DNA of 64,000 nt from Vescimonas fastidiosa (GTDB lineage: Bacteria; Bacillota; Clostridia; Oscillospirales; Oscillospiraceae), in NCBI RefSeq assembly GCF_018326305.1, contig NZ_AP023417.1, positions 62,001 through 126,000 of the forward strand, in the 5' to 3' direction. Shown here one piece after another: positions 8,469-16,303 of the stretch. The notes beneath the pieces are model-generated. The model saw only the letters and a list, made by a program, of their open reading frames with translations, ran no database searches and was not told the origin of the DNA. The position numbers were made by a program, and so were the translations under genes. Within the stretch, counting starts at the first letter, position 1. Every line of letters starts with the position of its first letter.

Positions 8469-9044
8469 TTATTCTTTGTTTTTCAGCTTGCAAATACCCT
8501 GCGTCATGGTTCCCATCGGACAAAACGCACACCATGTGCGGGGCTTGTAGAGCACCATAACGATCAGACCCAGCAGCAGAGAGGTCAGCATGAGGCTATA
8601 AAAGCCAAAGCTGAACTGCGCCACCCAATCAGCGACCGTCCCGGCGGTGTAAGTCCAGCCCCACGGCACACGGAAGGTCCAGAACAGCTTAATGGCCTCC
8701 CGCAGGGACGCAGCACCGGCAGCGACCAGATAGGTCTGGAACACCATGTTGCCGAACATCGTCAGGAAAAAGGTCAAAAAGCCGTAACGGAACCACTTGG
8801 AGGACATCCAGCGGGGCGTGGGCTTGCAGCGGGAGCATTTAAGGTCCGTCCCCAGCTTGCTGAACAGTTGACCTCGTCCGCAGAGGTGGTTGCAAAAGAA
8901 TTTGTTCCCGCCGAAGATGGCTAAGAACAGCGGCAGCAGAAAATCGATCATGCCCAGCCATGCGAACAGGATATTGAAGAAGCCCAGTGTAAAATAGATG
9001 ATGGCATATACCCACAGGTAATCGTACCAATGCTTCGCTTTCAT
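8469..9044 (-). CDS. NapH-like membrane iron-sulfur protein
   Basis: A 191-residue integral membrane protein with about four hydrophobic segments. Cysteine groups CNHLCGRGQLF (about 52-62) and CAFCPMGTMTQ (about 172-182) are the signatures of the NapH/CcoG/RnfB-like 4Fe-4S membrane family. These proteins pass electrons between a quinol or ferredoxin pool and soluble partners. Its start overlaps the stop of the ferredoxin gene (9041-9044), so the two are coupled and probably exchange electrons at the membrane. The exact donor and acceptor cannot be told from sequence. Confidence 0.8.
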   Translation of the reverse strand: MKAKHWYDYLWVYAIIYFTLGFFNILFAWLGMIDFLLPLFLAIFGGNKFFCNHLCGRGQLFSKLGTDLKCSRCKPTPRWMSSKWFRYGFLTFFLTMFGNMVFQTYLVAAGAASLREAIKLFWTFRVPWGWTYTAGTVADWVAQFSFGFYSLMLTSLLLGLIVMVLYKPRTWCAFCPMGTMTQGICKLKNKE

Positions 9045-9244
9045 GCGTCAGCCCTCACTTTCACCTCAATGCAGCCGACGGGGCAGAGCTTTGCGCACTT
9101 GCCACAGCCTACGCAGCGTTCCGCCTCCACGGCGGCGTAGCAGCCACGGCGCACCTTGGCGGCCCCCAGTGGACAGGTATTTTCACACACACCGCAGGCG
9201 ACACACCGCGTCCTATCTACGGCGGCCAGTTTCTTTGACAACAT
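9041..9244 (-). CDS. 2[4Fe-4S] ferredoxin
   Basis: A 67-residue protein with two complete cluster motifs, CVACGVCENTCP and CVGCGKCAKLCP. It starts 12 bases after the reductase subunit and overlaps the NapH-like gene. It is the natural donor for the ferredoxin-thioredoxin reductase protein encoded just upstream. Confidence 0.9.
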   Translation of the reverse strand: MLSKKLAAVDRTRCVACGVCENTCPLGAAKVRRGCYAAVEAERCVGCGKCAKLCPVGCIEVKVRADA

Positions 9245-9256
9245 AGCTTTCCCCCT

Positions 9257-9460
9257 TTAATCCTGTAAGGATTTGTAATAGAGCATACAGTGGCAGTAGC
9301 CCTCGAAATCAGGATCGGCAATCTGATCCTTAAACTCTTGGCACATACATTTGGTTGCCTCTGTGCGCTCTCTGCGGCAGGGACAGTATCCGCCGGTGCG
9401 CTTGAGTCCTTCCCGGATGGTATTGACAATCTCCTGATCGGGATTGAGCTTGATTTTCAT
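9257..9460 (-). CDS. Ferredoxin-thioredoxin reductase, catalytic-subunit-like
   Basis: A 67-residue protein. The ATG at 9458-9460 has AGAGGTGG eight bases upstream, so I rejected a longer frame to 9502. The cysteine pattern GGYCPCRRERTEATKCMC, followed by GYCHCMLY, matches the CPC...C..CHC set of the ferredoxin-thioredoxin reductase catalytic (beta) chain, which holds a 4Fe-4S cluster and a redox disulfide. No variable (alpha) subunit is seen, as in other anaerobes with single-chain versions. It is the first gene of the operon that contains ferredoxin and thioredoxin, giving the full path ferredoxin to FTR to thioredoxin. Confidence 0.85.
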   Translation of the reverse strand: MKIKLNPDQEIVNTIREGLKRTGGYCPCRRERTEATKCMCQEFKDQIADPDFEGYCHCMLYYKSLQD

Positions 9461-9560
9461 GTTCGCCACCTCTTTCTTTATCGTGGCTTTATCATACCGC
9501 ATGGCAAAGCATTTTTCTGTGACGAGGTTACGTTACGGCAAATTTTTATATACGCGAGAA

Positions 9561-9601
9561 AGAGCCGTGAAGCGGGATCTTACATACTGCTTCACGGCTC
9601 T
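9561..9601 (-). terminator. Terminator after rubredoxin
   Basis: Stem AGAGCCGTGAAGC / GCTTCACGGCTCT (13 bp) with a 15-base loop. On the minus strand it follows the rubredoxin stop and is trailed by TTTC. It separates the rubredoxin unit from the redox operon downstream. Confidence 0.7.
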
Positions 9602-9627
9602 TTGTTTATAGGTTTTGTTGTGCTTCC

Positions 9628-9786
9628 TTACTCAGCCGCAGAAAACTGATCTTTGCCAACTGAACATAAGGGGCATTCAAAATCATCCGGAATATCTTTC
9701 CATTTTGTACCCGGTGCAATGCCGCCTTCCGGATAGCCCTTTTCTTCATCGTATTCCCAACCACACACATCACATACATATTTCAT
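9628..9786 (-). CDS. Rubredoxin
   Basis: A 52-residue rubredoxin. The iron site is complete: [15 protein letters not shown] at the N terminus and [14 protein letters not shown] at the C terminus give the C-x2-C...C-x2-C set, with the usual length of 52-54. Start ATG at 9784-9786 is preceded by AAAGGAG. It lies between the small membrane protein and the redox operon and has its own terminator. It is a likely electron donor to desulfoferrodoxin, rubrerythrin or the flavodiiron proteins encoded in this window. Confidence 0.95.
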   Translation of the reverse strand: MKYVCDVCGWEYDEEKGYPEGGIAPGTKWKDIPDDFECPLCSVGKDQFSAAE

Positions 9787-9875
9787 AATGAAATTCTCCT
9801 TTGATGTTTTTTATTTCGCACACAACATTAGCCCGACTTTATCGTCATCAGAAACAATAACGATTCCTATCTTAC

Positions 9876-10088
9876 TCAAAGAATATCCACAGCTTCCGCT
9901 TGTTTTACTCTCTTTGTTTTCTTATTCCCTGAAATCATTTTATGACCCGTATATACTGCCATAACCATGCAGATCAAGGAACTAAGCGCAAGGTACTTAT
10001 GCGCTGTTTTTGAGCCTTTATATCCAGTGCAAAAAGTTCCAAACATGGTAATTACCGCTCCGATTGACCAATATTTATGTGCTTTCAT
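9876..10088 (-). CDS. Small two-helix membrane protein
   Basis: A 70-residue protein; the ATG at 10086-10088 follows AGGAGG. Two hydrophobic segments (YWSIGAVITMFGTFCTGY and LALSSLICMVMAVYTG) are each followed by a HK or YK motif (TAHKYLAL, TGHKMISG), giving a near-repeat. The C terminus is basic. It sits among oxidative-stress genes but carries no cofactor motif. Function unknown. Confidence 0.65.
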   Translation of the reverse strand: MKAHKYWSIGAVITMFGTFCTGYKGSKTAHKYLALSSLICMVMAVYTGHKMISGNKKTKRVKQAEAVDIL

Positions 10089-10164
10089 GACTTGTTTGCC
10101 TCCTGCCTGCAATACATGTCATTCAGTTCTCTATGTTGGTTCTAAGATACCATGCGCGGAACGA

Positions 10165-10539
10165 TCACGCTTTCCACAGACTGTGGAGGTTGCAGTAGGC
10201 GTAGACCGCTTCGACCTCGTCGCCCTCGCAGAGAGCGAAGCAGACCTCGGGCTTCTCGCCGGGGTGCAGCTCCTTACGCTGGTTGCCCTGCTTGGTGTGG
10301 AGAGAGACCCACTCGATGTAGTGCTCCGGCAGCATGGGATGCTCCACGGAGCCGACCTTGACATGGACGATGCCGTTTTCCACTGTCCAGACAGGGACAT
10401 GCTTCTCCACGGCCGCGTCGGTCGTGCCGGGGATGATCTCGCTCATCGGCTCACCGCAGCAGATGACGGGAACGCCCGTGTCCTTGACCTTGGCAATGAT
10501 GTTGCCGCAATGCTTGCAAATGTAAAACTTCTGCTCCAT
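10165..10539 (-). CDS. dfx: Desulfoferrodoxin (superoxide reductase)
   Basis: A 124-residue two-iron desulfoferrodoxin. Centre I is the N-terminal rubredoxin-like knot (CKHCG and VICCGE, the CxxC plus CC set). Centre II has its ligands in AVEKHVPVW, VEHPMLPEHYIEW and CNLHSLW (four histidines and one cysteine). It reduces superoxide to peroxide in the cytoplasm, with electrons from rubredoxin. It lies just downstream of rubrerythrin, which would remove the peroxide formed. All ligands are present. Confidence 0.95.
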   Translation of the reverse strand: MEQKFYICKHCGNIIAKVKDTGVPVICCGEPMSEIIPGTTDAAVEKHVPVWTVENGIVHVKVGSVEHPMLPEHYIEWVSLHTKQGNQRKELHPGEKPEVCFALCEGDEVEAVYAYCNLHSLWKA

Positions 10540-10560
10540 GATGATTCTCCTTTTCTTTCT

Positions 10561-11104
10561 TTAATAGTTTTCTGCGTGAATTTCAAAATAGCTCTGGGGA
10601 TGGTTGCAGGGTGGGGCAAACCTCCGGGGCTTTCTCACCCACGACGATGTGACCGCAGTTGCGGCACTCCCACACCTTGACCTCGCTCTTGGCAAAGACC
10701 TCCGCCATCTCCACATTGTGCAGCAGGGCACGGTAGCGCTCCTCATGGTGCTTTTCGATGGCGGCGACCAGACGGAAACGCTGTGCAAGCTCGTGAAAGC
10801 CCTCCTCGTCAGCAGTCTTGGCAAAGCCGTCGTACATATCCGTCCACTCGTAATTCTCGCCCTCAGCGGCGGCGAGAAGATTCTCGGCGGTGTCGCCGAT
10901 GCCGTTCAGTTCTTTGAACCACAGCTTGGCGTGTTCTTTCTCGTTGTCAGCGGTTTTAAGGAACAGCGCCGCGATCTGCTCGTAGCCTTCCTTCTTGGCC
11001 TTGGATGCAAAATAGGTGTACTTGTTGCGTGCCTCGGACTCACCGGCAAAGGCAGCCATCAGATTTTTTTCGGTTTGAGTACCTGCGTATTTCGTTTCTT
11101 TCAT
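10561..11104 (-). pseudogene. rbr: Rubrerythrin, frameshifted near the 3' end
   Basis: The first about 165 residues are a normal rubrerythrin: a di-iron four-helix bundle ([18 protein letters not shown], then [15 protein letters not shown] and [12 protein letters not shown]) and the start of the rubredoxin-like tail, [20 protein letters not shown]. After VCPT the frame shifts. The downstream bases encode the expected [15 protein letters not shown] end, but in another frame, because of one extra C near 10610-10613. As written, the protein ends at 10583 as [11 protein letters not shown] and lacks the last iron-binding cysteine. The cause may be a sequencing slip in a C-rich run or a real mutation. 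The promoter is described separately. Confidence 0.85.
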
Positions 11105-11136
11105 GGTCGATGCTCCTTTCAGCTTTTTCTACTTAT

Positions 11137-11180
11137 ATTATAACACGGATTCGTGGTTTTCTATGTGGCAAAAACCACAT
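11137..11180 (-). promoter_or_regulatory. Crp/Fnr-type class II promoter of rubrerythrin
   Basis: On the minus strand, TATAAT lies at 11137-11142 but there is no -35 match at the right distance. Instead an inverted repeat, ATGTGG-6-CCACAT (11163-11180), is centred at about -41.5 from the predicted start of transcription. That is the standard place for a class II Crp/Fnr activator. A truncated Crp/Fnr gene lies immediately upstream, from 11183. Confidence 0.6.
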
Positions 11181-11182
11181 TT

Positions 11183-11430
11183 TTATTTTAAGTGATTCAA
11201 TCCGCCTGTATCCCGCAGCGTGATCGCACCGCGCTTCAGCTCCACCAGCCCGTCCTCCGAGAAGCTCTTGAGCATCCGCGCCACCGCCTCCCGTGCCGAG
11301 CTGATGTGCTGGGCGATCTGCTCATGGGTCATGCGTATCGTGTCGGAGCCGGTACGCTCCGCTTCGGCCAGGAGAAATTCTGCCAGCCGCCGATCCAATC
11401 CCTTGAACATGATCTGCTGCATCGCCCACA
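11183..11430 (-). pseudogene. Crp/Fnr-family regulator, C-terminal fragment only
   Basis: The frame encodes the linker helix (AMQQIMFKGLDRRLAEFLL) and a full winged-helix DNA-binding domain (IRMTHEQIAQHISSAREAV, then ARMLKSFSEDGLVELKRGAI) of a Crp/Fnr protein. The N-terminal effector domain (about 130 residues) is missing. Upstream of the linker the sequence becomes a fragment of a serine recombinase. A short protein could still start at one of several ATGs (11464, 11440, 11425), giving a DNA-binding domain without sensor, but I see no ribosome site. Probably a broken regulator of the rubrerythrin promoter. Confidence 0.7.
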
Positions 11431-11439
11431 TTTTCCCCA

Positions 11440-11605
11440 TCTTCGTAGGACTGGGATGCGGCATAGCGCTGCTCGTCAGTCAACTTCCCTCTATCGTTAC
11501 CTTCGTAGTTTTTCTAGAGCAATGTGTCAATCTCAGCAATACGATTCTTCACCTTGCTCAGCTCCCGGTGCCTGGCGGCAAGCTGCTTCTTGTCTTCTAC
11601 ATCGT
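11440..11605 (-). pseudogene. Serine recombinase remnant
   Basis: On the minus strand, KKQLAARHRELSKVKNRIAE followed by IDTLL, a TAG stop, then KNYEGNDRGKLTDEQRYA can be read. This is the coiled-coil region that follows the zinc ribbon in large serine recombinases of clostridial mobile elements (consensus like RI.ELD.LI..LYED...GKLTDERF). It carries a stop and no catalytic domain. It replaced the 5' part of the Crp/Fnr gene, probably after insertion and decay of an element. Confidence 0.6.
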
Positions 11606-11660
11606 GTGATGATATAATTAACGACATATAATGACATCATTATTGTAGGAGGGAATTTCG

Positions 11661-12173
11661 TTGATTATCTACTTACAGATGATAGAAAGCGACGAAGATA
11701 AATCCAAGTTTGAACAGCTTTACATAATGTACAAGGGCTTGATGTTCCATGTTGCCATGAAAATTCTGAAGAATGAATTTGATGCCGAGGATGCAGTACA
11801 TCAGGCGTTTCTATCCCTTATTGAGAATCTGAAAAAAATATCGGATGTCAAATGTCCAAAAACCAGAGCTTATATCGTTATTATTACAGAACGGAAAGCA
11901 ATAGATATCATTCGCAGCCGATCAAAACTGGTAGATATGGAATTTTGGGAGAGTACCTATGGCATCGAAATCCCATTGCCTGGTGATCATGGTTTGGCCG
12001 ATGCTATGGCACGATTACCGGCTGCCTATCGTGATATCCTATTGCTGCGCTATTATAATGGATACTCTGTACGAGAAATATCATCTATGCTGCATATAAA
12101 AAAGGATACCGCACAAAAGCAGCTTTGGAGAGCCAAGGCCGCTTTGCAAAAACATTTGAAAGGAGATGCGTAA
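11661..12173 (+). CDS. ECF-type RNA polymerase sigma factor
   Basis: A 170-residue sigma-70 family protein. The start is TTG at 11661, chosen because AGGAGG lies 8 bases upstream. Region 2 is visible in FEQLYIMYKGLMFHVAMKIL plus NEFDAEDAVHQAFLSLIENL, and region 4 in LPAAYRDILLLRYYNGYSVREI plus LHIKKDTAQKQLWRAKAAL. Length and the absence of region 3 fit ECF factors. The following gene has a DUF4367-type extracellular domain and is the likely anti-sigma factor. Target promoters are probably those of the two secreted proteins and the ABC genes downstream. Confidence 0.85.
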   Translation: MIIYLQMIESDEDKSKFEQLYIMYKGLMFHVAMKILKNEFDAEDAVHQAFLSLIENLKKISDVKCPKTRAYIVIITERKAIDIIRSRSKLVDMEFWESTYGIEIPLPGDHGLADAMARLPAAYRDILLLRYYNGYSVREISSMLHIKKDTAQKQLWRAKAALQKHLKGDA

Positions 12174-12174
12174 A

Positions 12175-12876
12175 ATGTCAAACATGGCATGGTCAGAACA
12201 GGAACTGGCCAACGCGGCAAAGCGTGTAGCAGAGTCCATGCTTACTTCATTCCCGTCTCCCAGTGAATGCGAACATGTATTTTCCGATGATTTTGAACAT
12301 AGCATGGAGATATTACGAAAAAAAAGCAAGCATAGGGTTGTTGCGCATAAAATATGGCAGCGGGCTGCGGTAATATTAATTGTGACGATTCTGTCTGTCA
12401 GCACATGGCTGACAGTTGATATACAGGCAAGAGAGCGCGCCTTCCAATGGATAAAAGAAATCTACGAGAGCATAACGATCTATCTTTTCAATAGCGAAGA
12501 TAATGAAATAGATCACATCTGTTATGAGCCGTCGTGGATACCGGACGGATTTTCGCTGGTAGATAACTATCAAGATAGCGATTATTGTCTTCGCGTATAT
12601 GCCAACGATACCGGAGAAAAAATGTTTTCTGTTGAATATACCTTGATGCAGCATACCAGCATGAGCACAACAGCACAGGAGTATAGCGAAGTAGTCAAAG
12701 TCGATATCAACGGAATTCCAGCAAATTTATACATTGGCAATGAAACTTCACCAGAAAAAGCTTTAATATGGGTGGACGAAGCGAATCAGGTTGTGTTTAA
12801 TATACAGGGAAATATCAGCAACGAGGACATAGTGCACATAGCACAATCCCTTATTTTGTCGATTCCTACAAAATAA
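12175..12876 (+). CDS. Membrane-bound anti-sigma factor, DUF4367-like
   Basis: A 233-residue protein; ATG at 12175 has GAAAGGAG 8 bases upstream. The N-terminal cytoplasmic stretch (about 60 residues) could bind the sigma factor. One membrane segment (AVILIVTILSVSTWLTVDI, about 66-84) leads to an extracytoplasmic domain with YEPSWIPDGFSLVDNY and GIPANLYIGNE, features of DUF4367 proteins paired with ECF factors. The gene begins one base after the sigma stop. I infer membrane sequestration of the sigma factor until an outside signal arrives. Confidence 0.75.
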   Translation: MSNMAWSEQELANAAKRVAESMLTSFPSPSECEHVFSDDFEHSMEILRKKSKHRVVAHKIWQRAAVILIVTILSVSTWLTVDIQARERAFQWIKEIYESITIYLFNSEDNEIDHICYEPSWIPDGFSLVDNYQDSDYCLRVYANDTGEKMFSVEYTLMQHTSMSTTAQEYSEVVKVDINGIPANLYIGNETSPEKALIWVDEANQVVFNIQGNISNEDIVHIAQSLILSIPTK

Positions 12877-12906
12877 TAAAATCATGTAATTATGGTGTCC
12901 AAAAAG

Positions 12907-12954
12907 CACCCCCTTTCTCCGTTCTAATGCTTAGAAGAATAGAGAAAGGGGGTG
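12907..12954 (+). promoter_or_regulatory. Hairpin that buries the next ribosome site
   Basis: CACCCCCTTTCTC (12907-12919) pairs perfectly with GAGAAAGGGGGTG (12942-12954). The 3' arm holds the ribosome-binding site (AAAGGGGGTG) of the secreted protein that starts at 12960. Folding would hide it, so the structure may act as a translational switch as well as a terminator for the anti-sigma gene. Confidence 0.6.
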
Positions 12955-12959
12955 TATTT

Positions 12960-13310
12960 ATGAAAAAAAAGACGATTTCTCTCATCCTTGCATTGATCCT
13001 GTTGTTATCCTGCTCCGCGACAGCGCAAGCTACATCCGTACAAGCAGCTACGCCGTCGGCTTCAATCACCATCAATGGAACAACAGCTACATGCAGAGTG
13101 TCTATCGCCAAGCCTGGAAAAACCATCCATGCAACACTTCAATTATGGCAAGGCCGTACGATGATCGACTCCTGGAGCGGTAACGGGACATCGTATCTGC
13201 TTATCACAGGCTCTCATGAGGTAACAAAAGGGAAAACATATACAGTAAAAGTAGTATGCACAGTTGATGGGCAAAGCTTTTATGTGAATCCCGCTACTGC
13301 AACAGCATAA
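12960..13310 (+). CDS. Small secreted protein A
   Basis: A 116-residue protein with a clear signal peptide (MKKKTISLILALILLLSCSA, cleavage probably after an AQA or VQA motif at 22-28). The mature part is a short beta-rich chain (SASITINGTTATCRVSI, then TYTVKVVCTVDGQSF) with two cysteines that could form a disulfide, resembling an Ig-like domain. ATG follows the ribosome site held in the hairpin 12907-12954. It lies between the sigma/anti-sigma pair and an ABC exporter. I do not recognise a family. Confidence 0.65.
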   Translation: MKKKTISLILALILLLSCSATAQATSVQAATPSASITINGTTATCRVSIAKPGKTIHATLQLWQGRTMIDSWSGNGTSYLLITGSHEVTKGKTYTVKVVCTVDGQSFYVNPATATA

Positions 13311-13320
13311 TAGGTAACTT

Positions 13321-13347
13321 GTAATATAGATGAATATTCTATATTAC
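13321..13347 (+). terminator. AT-rich stem-loop after secreted protein A
   Basis: GTAATATAGA / TCTATATTAC, a perfect 10-bp stem with a 7-base loop, 11 bases after the stop at 13310. Without a T-run it may be a weak terminator or an RNA end. Confidence 0.45.
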
Positions 13348-13456
13348 AGTCCATGTATACAGCGGTTGACAGAATGAGGGTGATTCCAATGATTTAATCA
13401 TATTAATTACATAAGTACATAAGAAACCCAAACATGTACAAAGAAAGGAAATAAAG

Positions 13457-13900
13457 ATGAAGAAGATTATTACCTTGATTATGGCGTTTCTCGTATGCGC
13501 AGCAATGGCTGTTCCTGCGTTTGCCTCTACATCTGACACAAGAATCACCGGGTTTAGTGTAAATGTGTATTCCTACCATCGTCTTACACCCAGAACAAAA
13601 GATGATTCATCAGCTGTGTATTTTTATTATCGTGACGGAAAGCGCGATCACATCAGAGCAAGAGCCCTTGGTGGATCCGCACAAAACGGATCGATGAATA
13701 ACTGTACTGTATCTGGCGGAACTCGCGTGAATTATGTGACATGTCACAACGGGAATAAGTACAGTATCCATTCCTTCATTAATGAGGACGGCTATCGCTG
13801 GGCAACGCTCTCCTTCTCGTGCCCCAATCTTTTTGGTGAAACCATGTCCGGTGAATGGAGCCCTGATAGCGCAAACTCGTATAAGGATGCAACGCCCTGA
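13457..13900 (+). CDS. Small secreted protein B
   Basis: A 147-residue secreted protein. The signal peptide is MKKIITLIMAFLVCAAMAVP with cleavage likely after AFA (about residue 23). The mature chain is rich in Ser, Tyr, Arg and Asn and has a few cysteines (NNCTVSGGTRVNYVTCHNG). It recalls small exported proteins of the DUF2712 type found beside lantibiotic-like ABC systems, but I cannot confirm that. AAAGGAAATAAAG precedes the ATG. Together with protein A it may be the exported cargo of, or the signal for, the neighbouring sigma/ABC system. Confidence 0.65.
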   Translation: MKKIITLIMAFLVCAAMAVPAFASTSDTRITGFSVNVYSYHRLTPRTKDDSSAVYFYYRDGKRDHIRARALGGSAQNGSMNNCTVSGGTRVNYVTCHNGNKYSIHSFINEDGYRWATLSFSCPNLFGETMSGEWSPDSANSYKDATP

Positions 13901-13971
13901 CAGTAAATCAAATACAAAGCATTCAAAACAAGCCGAGATGGAGCAGTAAACATTAGCGGAGGAATAACATA

Positions 13972-14814
13972 ATGGGGAACTGTATTAGAACCGAAATGTG
14001 GAAAGCATTTCACAACAAAATGATGCGCAGTGCATTGCTGATCGGTTTTATTCTTGTCATAGCTGATTTGGTTCAAACTGCAATTACCGTCAGTGACTTA
14101 GGCGCATCCTATGCACATTCCCCGGGCGGATATGATGGGTGCAGCTTATTTGTCAATTGGATCGGCGTCAACGGAGTCACCGTCGGGGCTGTAGTCTTCT
14201 ATGCCGTTTGGCCATTTTTGGCTGCTATGCCTTATGGGTGGTCATTGTATGAGGACAACAGGTCTCATATGACAAATAATATTCTTACCAGAGTTCCGTA
14301 TTCTCAATACCTAACAGCCAAAATGGCGGCTGTATTTGTTAGTGGCGGCATTGCTATTGCATTGCCGGTAACTACGGATCTGTTTGCATCCGCGATGGTA
14401 TGTCCCGCCTGTATTCCTCGGGTTGCACTGCCTATTACAGGATTCTGTTCAGGCACAGCCTTTTTGGCGAAGCTATACTATACCCACCCTTGGCTGCATG
14501 CAATCATCTGGTGCATTATTGAGTTTTTCTGGGGCGGCGTTGCGGCCAGTCTGTGCATTATCGTCGGGCATAAGGTAAAACACCGATTCTTTGTGACAGC
14601 AACTCCACTTCTGCTGTTCCTATTACTTGATTTCATTACCCCCATGCTTGCCGACGCAATGAACTGGTATATAGAGCTCTCGCCTTTAAGGCTGTGCAAT
14701 TTGGCAAGTACAAATCCCAGTCCCACATGGATCATACTTGCGGAACTTATTCTTTTGACATTCGTATCTGTTCTTACGGGGATATATAGGAAATACAGAC
14801 ATGAGGTTTTATAG
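13972..14814 (+). CDS. ABC-2 type permease subunit
   Basis: A 280-residue membrane protein with about six hydrophobic segments and a short cytoplasmic N terminus (MGNCIRTEMWKAFHNKMM), the usual layout of ABC-2 permeases of the antibiotic or lantibiotic export/immunity type. GGAGGAATAACATA precedes the ATG. The stop overlaps the start of a second permease-like protein, and the ATP-binding protein follows, so a heterodimeric permease is likely. Substrate unknown; the secreted proteins just upstream are candidates. Confidence 0.7.
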   Translation: MGNCIRTEMWKAFHNKMMRSALLIGFILVIADLVQTAITVSDLGASYAHSPGGYDGCSLFVNWIGVNGVTVGAVVFYAVWPFLAAMPYGWSLYEDNRSHMTNNILTRVPYSQYLTAKMAAVFVSGGIAIALPVTTDLFASAMVCPACIPRVALPITGFCSGTAFLAKLYYTHPWLHAIIWCIIEFFWGGVAASLCIIVGHKVKHRFFVTATPLLLFLLLDFITPMLADAMNWYIELSPLRLCNLASTNPSPTWIILAELILLTFVSVLTGIYRKYRHEVL

Positions 14815-15649
14815 GCTGTTGCGCTATGATCTGCGGCAGGGATTGCAAAGGAGAAACTATCTGATTGCCACTCTCCTCTTTTCCATGCGCTTATTCGCAG
14901 TATATCGCTCTGTGCAATTCTATTGCAATGTGGAATCCATTTCGAGCCGGGGTTCAATTGGCGACTATATGCTGTGTCTATTTCGCGGCATGGCAATCAT
15001 ACAACACGGCTCTATGGAAGAAAAGGTGTCGGTCCCCATCGAATGGCTGATTGTGTGCGGCTTTTGCCTGTATATAACAGCAGCATATCCTGCGCAAGGT
15101 ATCAGTGTACAAGGTCAGCAAGTTTTCCTACGCACATCGCGTGGGAAATGGTGGCTGTCTAAGTGTATATGGTGCATAGCAAGCTGTACTTTATACTTTG
15201 CCTGTGAAATGATTGCCATAATAGGCACAGCGATTCTGACACCCGTTACCTTCGGCCTAAACAACACGCCCGAAATCACCGCATTCTTGTTTTCGGAGGT
15301 CTTGTGTGGAGAGACAATTTCACTCACGCCGGCAAGTGTTATCCTATACGCTTTGCTCCTTCCGTTTGTGACGCTTACGGCCGTATGTATGCTGCAAACA
15401 CTCTTAAACCTTGTGGCCCGTCCGGCCATCAGCTTTCTAATATGCTTTGTCACATATATTGCTGCCGCATATTTCCCCATTGAATGGTTGGTCGGCAACG
15501 GAGCGATGGTGATGCGATACCAGCTTTTTGATGCAAATGGATTGAGTTATCGTAAAGAACTGGTGTTTACACTGCTACTGTTGCTCTTATCAATAGGCGC
15601 AGGATATTTACTGATACAAAGAAAAGACCTCATATCTCTTGAAAAATAG
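14801..15649 (+). CDS. Second ABC-2 type permease subunit
   Basis: A 282-residue membrane protein with about six hydrophobic segments, overlapping the first permease gene by 14 bases. The N terminus (MRFYRLLRYDLRQGLQRRNY) is the positively charged cytoplasmic leader typical of ABC-2 permeases. It is followed 12 bases later by the ATP-binding protein, with AGGACGGTGAT as ribosome site. Confidence 0.7.
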   Translation: MRFYRLLRYDLRQGLQRRNYLIATLLFSMRLFAVYRSVQFYCNVESISSRGSIGDYMLCLFRGMAIIQHGSMEEKVSVPIEWLIVCGFCLYITAAYPAQGISVQGQQVFLRTSRGKWWLSKCIWCIASCTLYFACEMIAIIGTAILTPVTFGLNNTPEITAFLFSEVLCGETISLTPASVILYALLLPFVTLTAVCMLQTLLNLVARPAISFLICFVTYIAAAYFPIEWLVGNGAMVMRYQLFDANGLSYRKELVFTLLLLLLSIGAGYLLIQRKDLISLEK

Positions 15650-15661
15650 GACGGTGATACG

Positions 15662-16303
15662 ATGAATATTGTGGTGGATCATGTCACAAAAACCATTCAC
15701 AGAGCGGTCGTGCTGCAAGACATCAGTTTGAATTTTGAAAGCGGAAAAGTCTACGGATTGCAAGGGGAAAATGGATCGGGTAAAACGATGCTTTTACGTC
15801 TGATGTGTGGGTTGATCTATGCGACAGAGGGCAGTGTTTCAGTAAATGATCGTCGCCTGGGGAAGGATCTGGATTTCCCTGAATCTGTGGGCGTGATGAT
15901 CGAGAGTCCCGCATTTATTGACGAGTATACCGGGCAAAAAAACCTGGAGTTGCTTGCCGGTCTAAAACAGCTGATCTCGGTCTCCGACATCCATAACACC
16001 CTGCAAGCGGTTGGCCTGGACCCGAATGATAAACGGACTTTCAAAAAATATTCATTAGGCATGAAACAACGTCTGGGTATTGCTGCGGCCTTGATGGAAA
16101 AGCCCGGTCTGCTGATTTTGGATGAACCCACAAATGCACTGGATGAGCAGGGCGTTGCTATGATCGCACAGTTGATCCGTAAAGAATGTCAGCGCAGTGC
16201 ATTAGTAGTCGTTGCGTGCCATGATGCTGACTTTGTGCAGAGCGTATCGGATGTTGTTATTCAAATGCAAGCGGGAAGGGTAACATCGGTGATAGGCAAA
16301 TGA
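15662..16303 (+). CDS. ABC transporter ATP-binding protein
   Basis: A 213-residue ATPase with Walker A GENGSGKT (about 35-42), Q-loop region VGVMIESPAF, ABC signature YSLGMKQRLGIA (about 128-139), Walker B LLILDEPTNALDE, and the switch histidine in VVACHDADF. The sequence is closest in style to the exporters of lantibiotic or bacitracin resistance. It energises the two permeases upstream; the last codons overlap the next gene (ATGA). Confidence 0.9.
   Translation: MNIVVDHVTKTIHRAVVLQDISLNFESGKVYGLQGENGSGKTMLLRLMCGLIYATEGSVSVNDRRLGKDLDFPESVGVMIESPAFIDEYTGQKNLELLAGLKQLISVSDIHNTLQAVGLDPNDKRTFKKYSLGMKQRLGIAAALMEKPGLLILDEPTNALDEQGVAMIAQLIRKECQRSALVVVACHDADFVQSVSDVVIQMQAGRVTSVIGK

Noticed and set aside
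11183..11464. A normal small regulator gene of 93 codons
   Set aside because: It is the C-terminal third of a Crp/Fnr protein and the first residues derive from an out-of-frame recombinase remnant; no ribosome site precedes the candidate ATGs.
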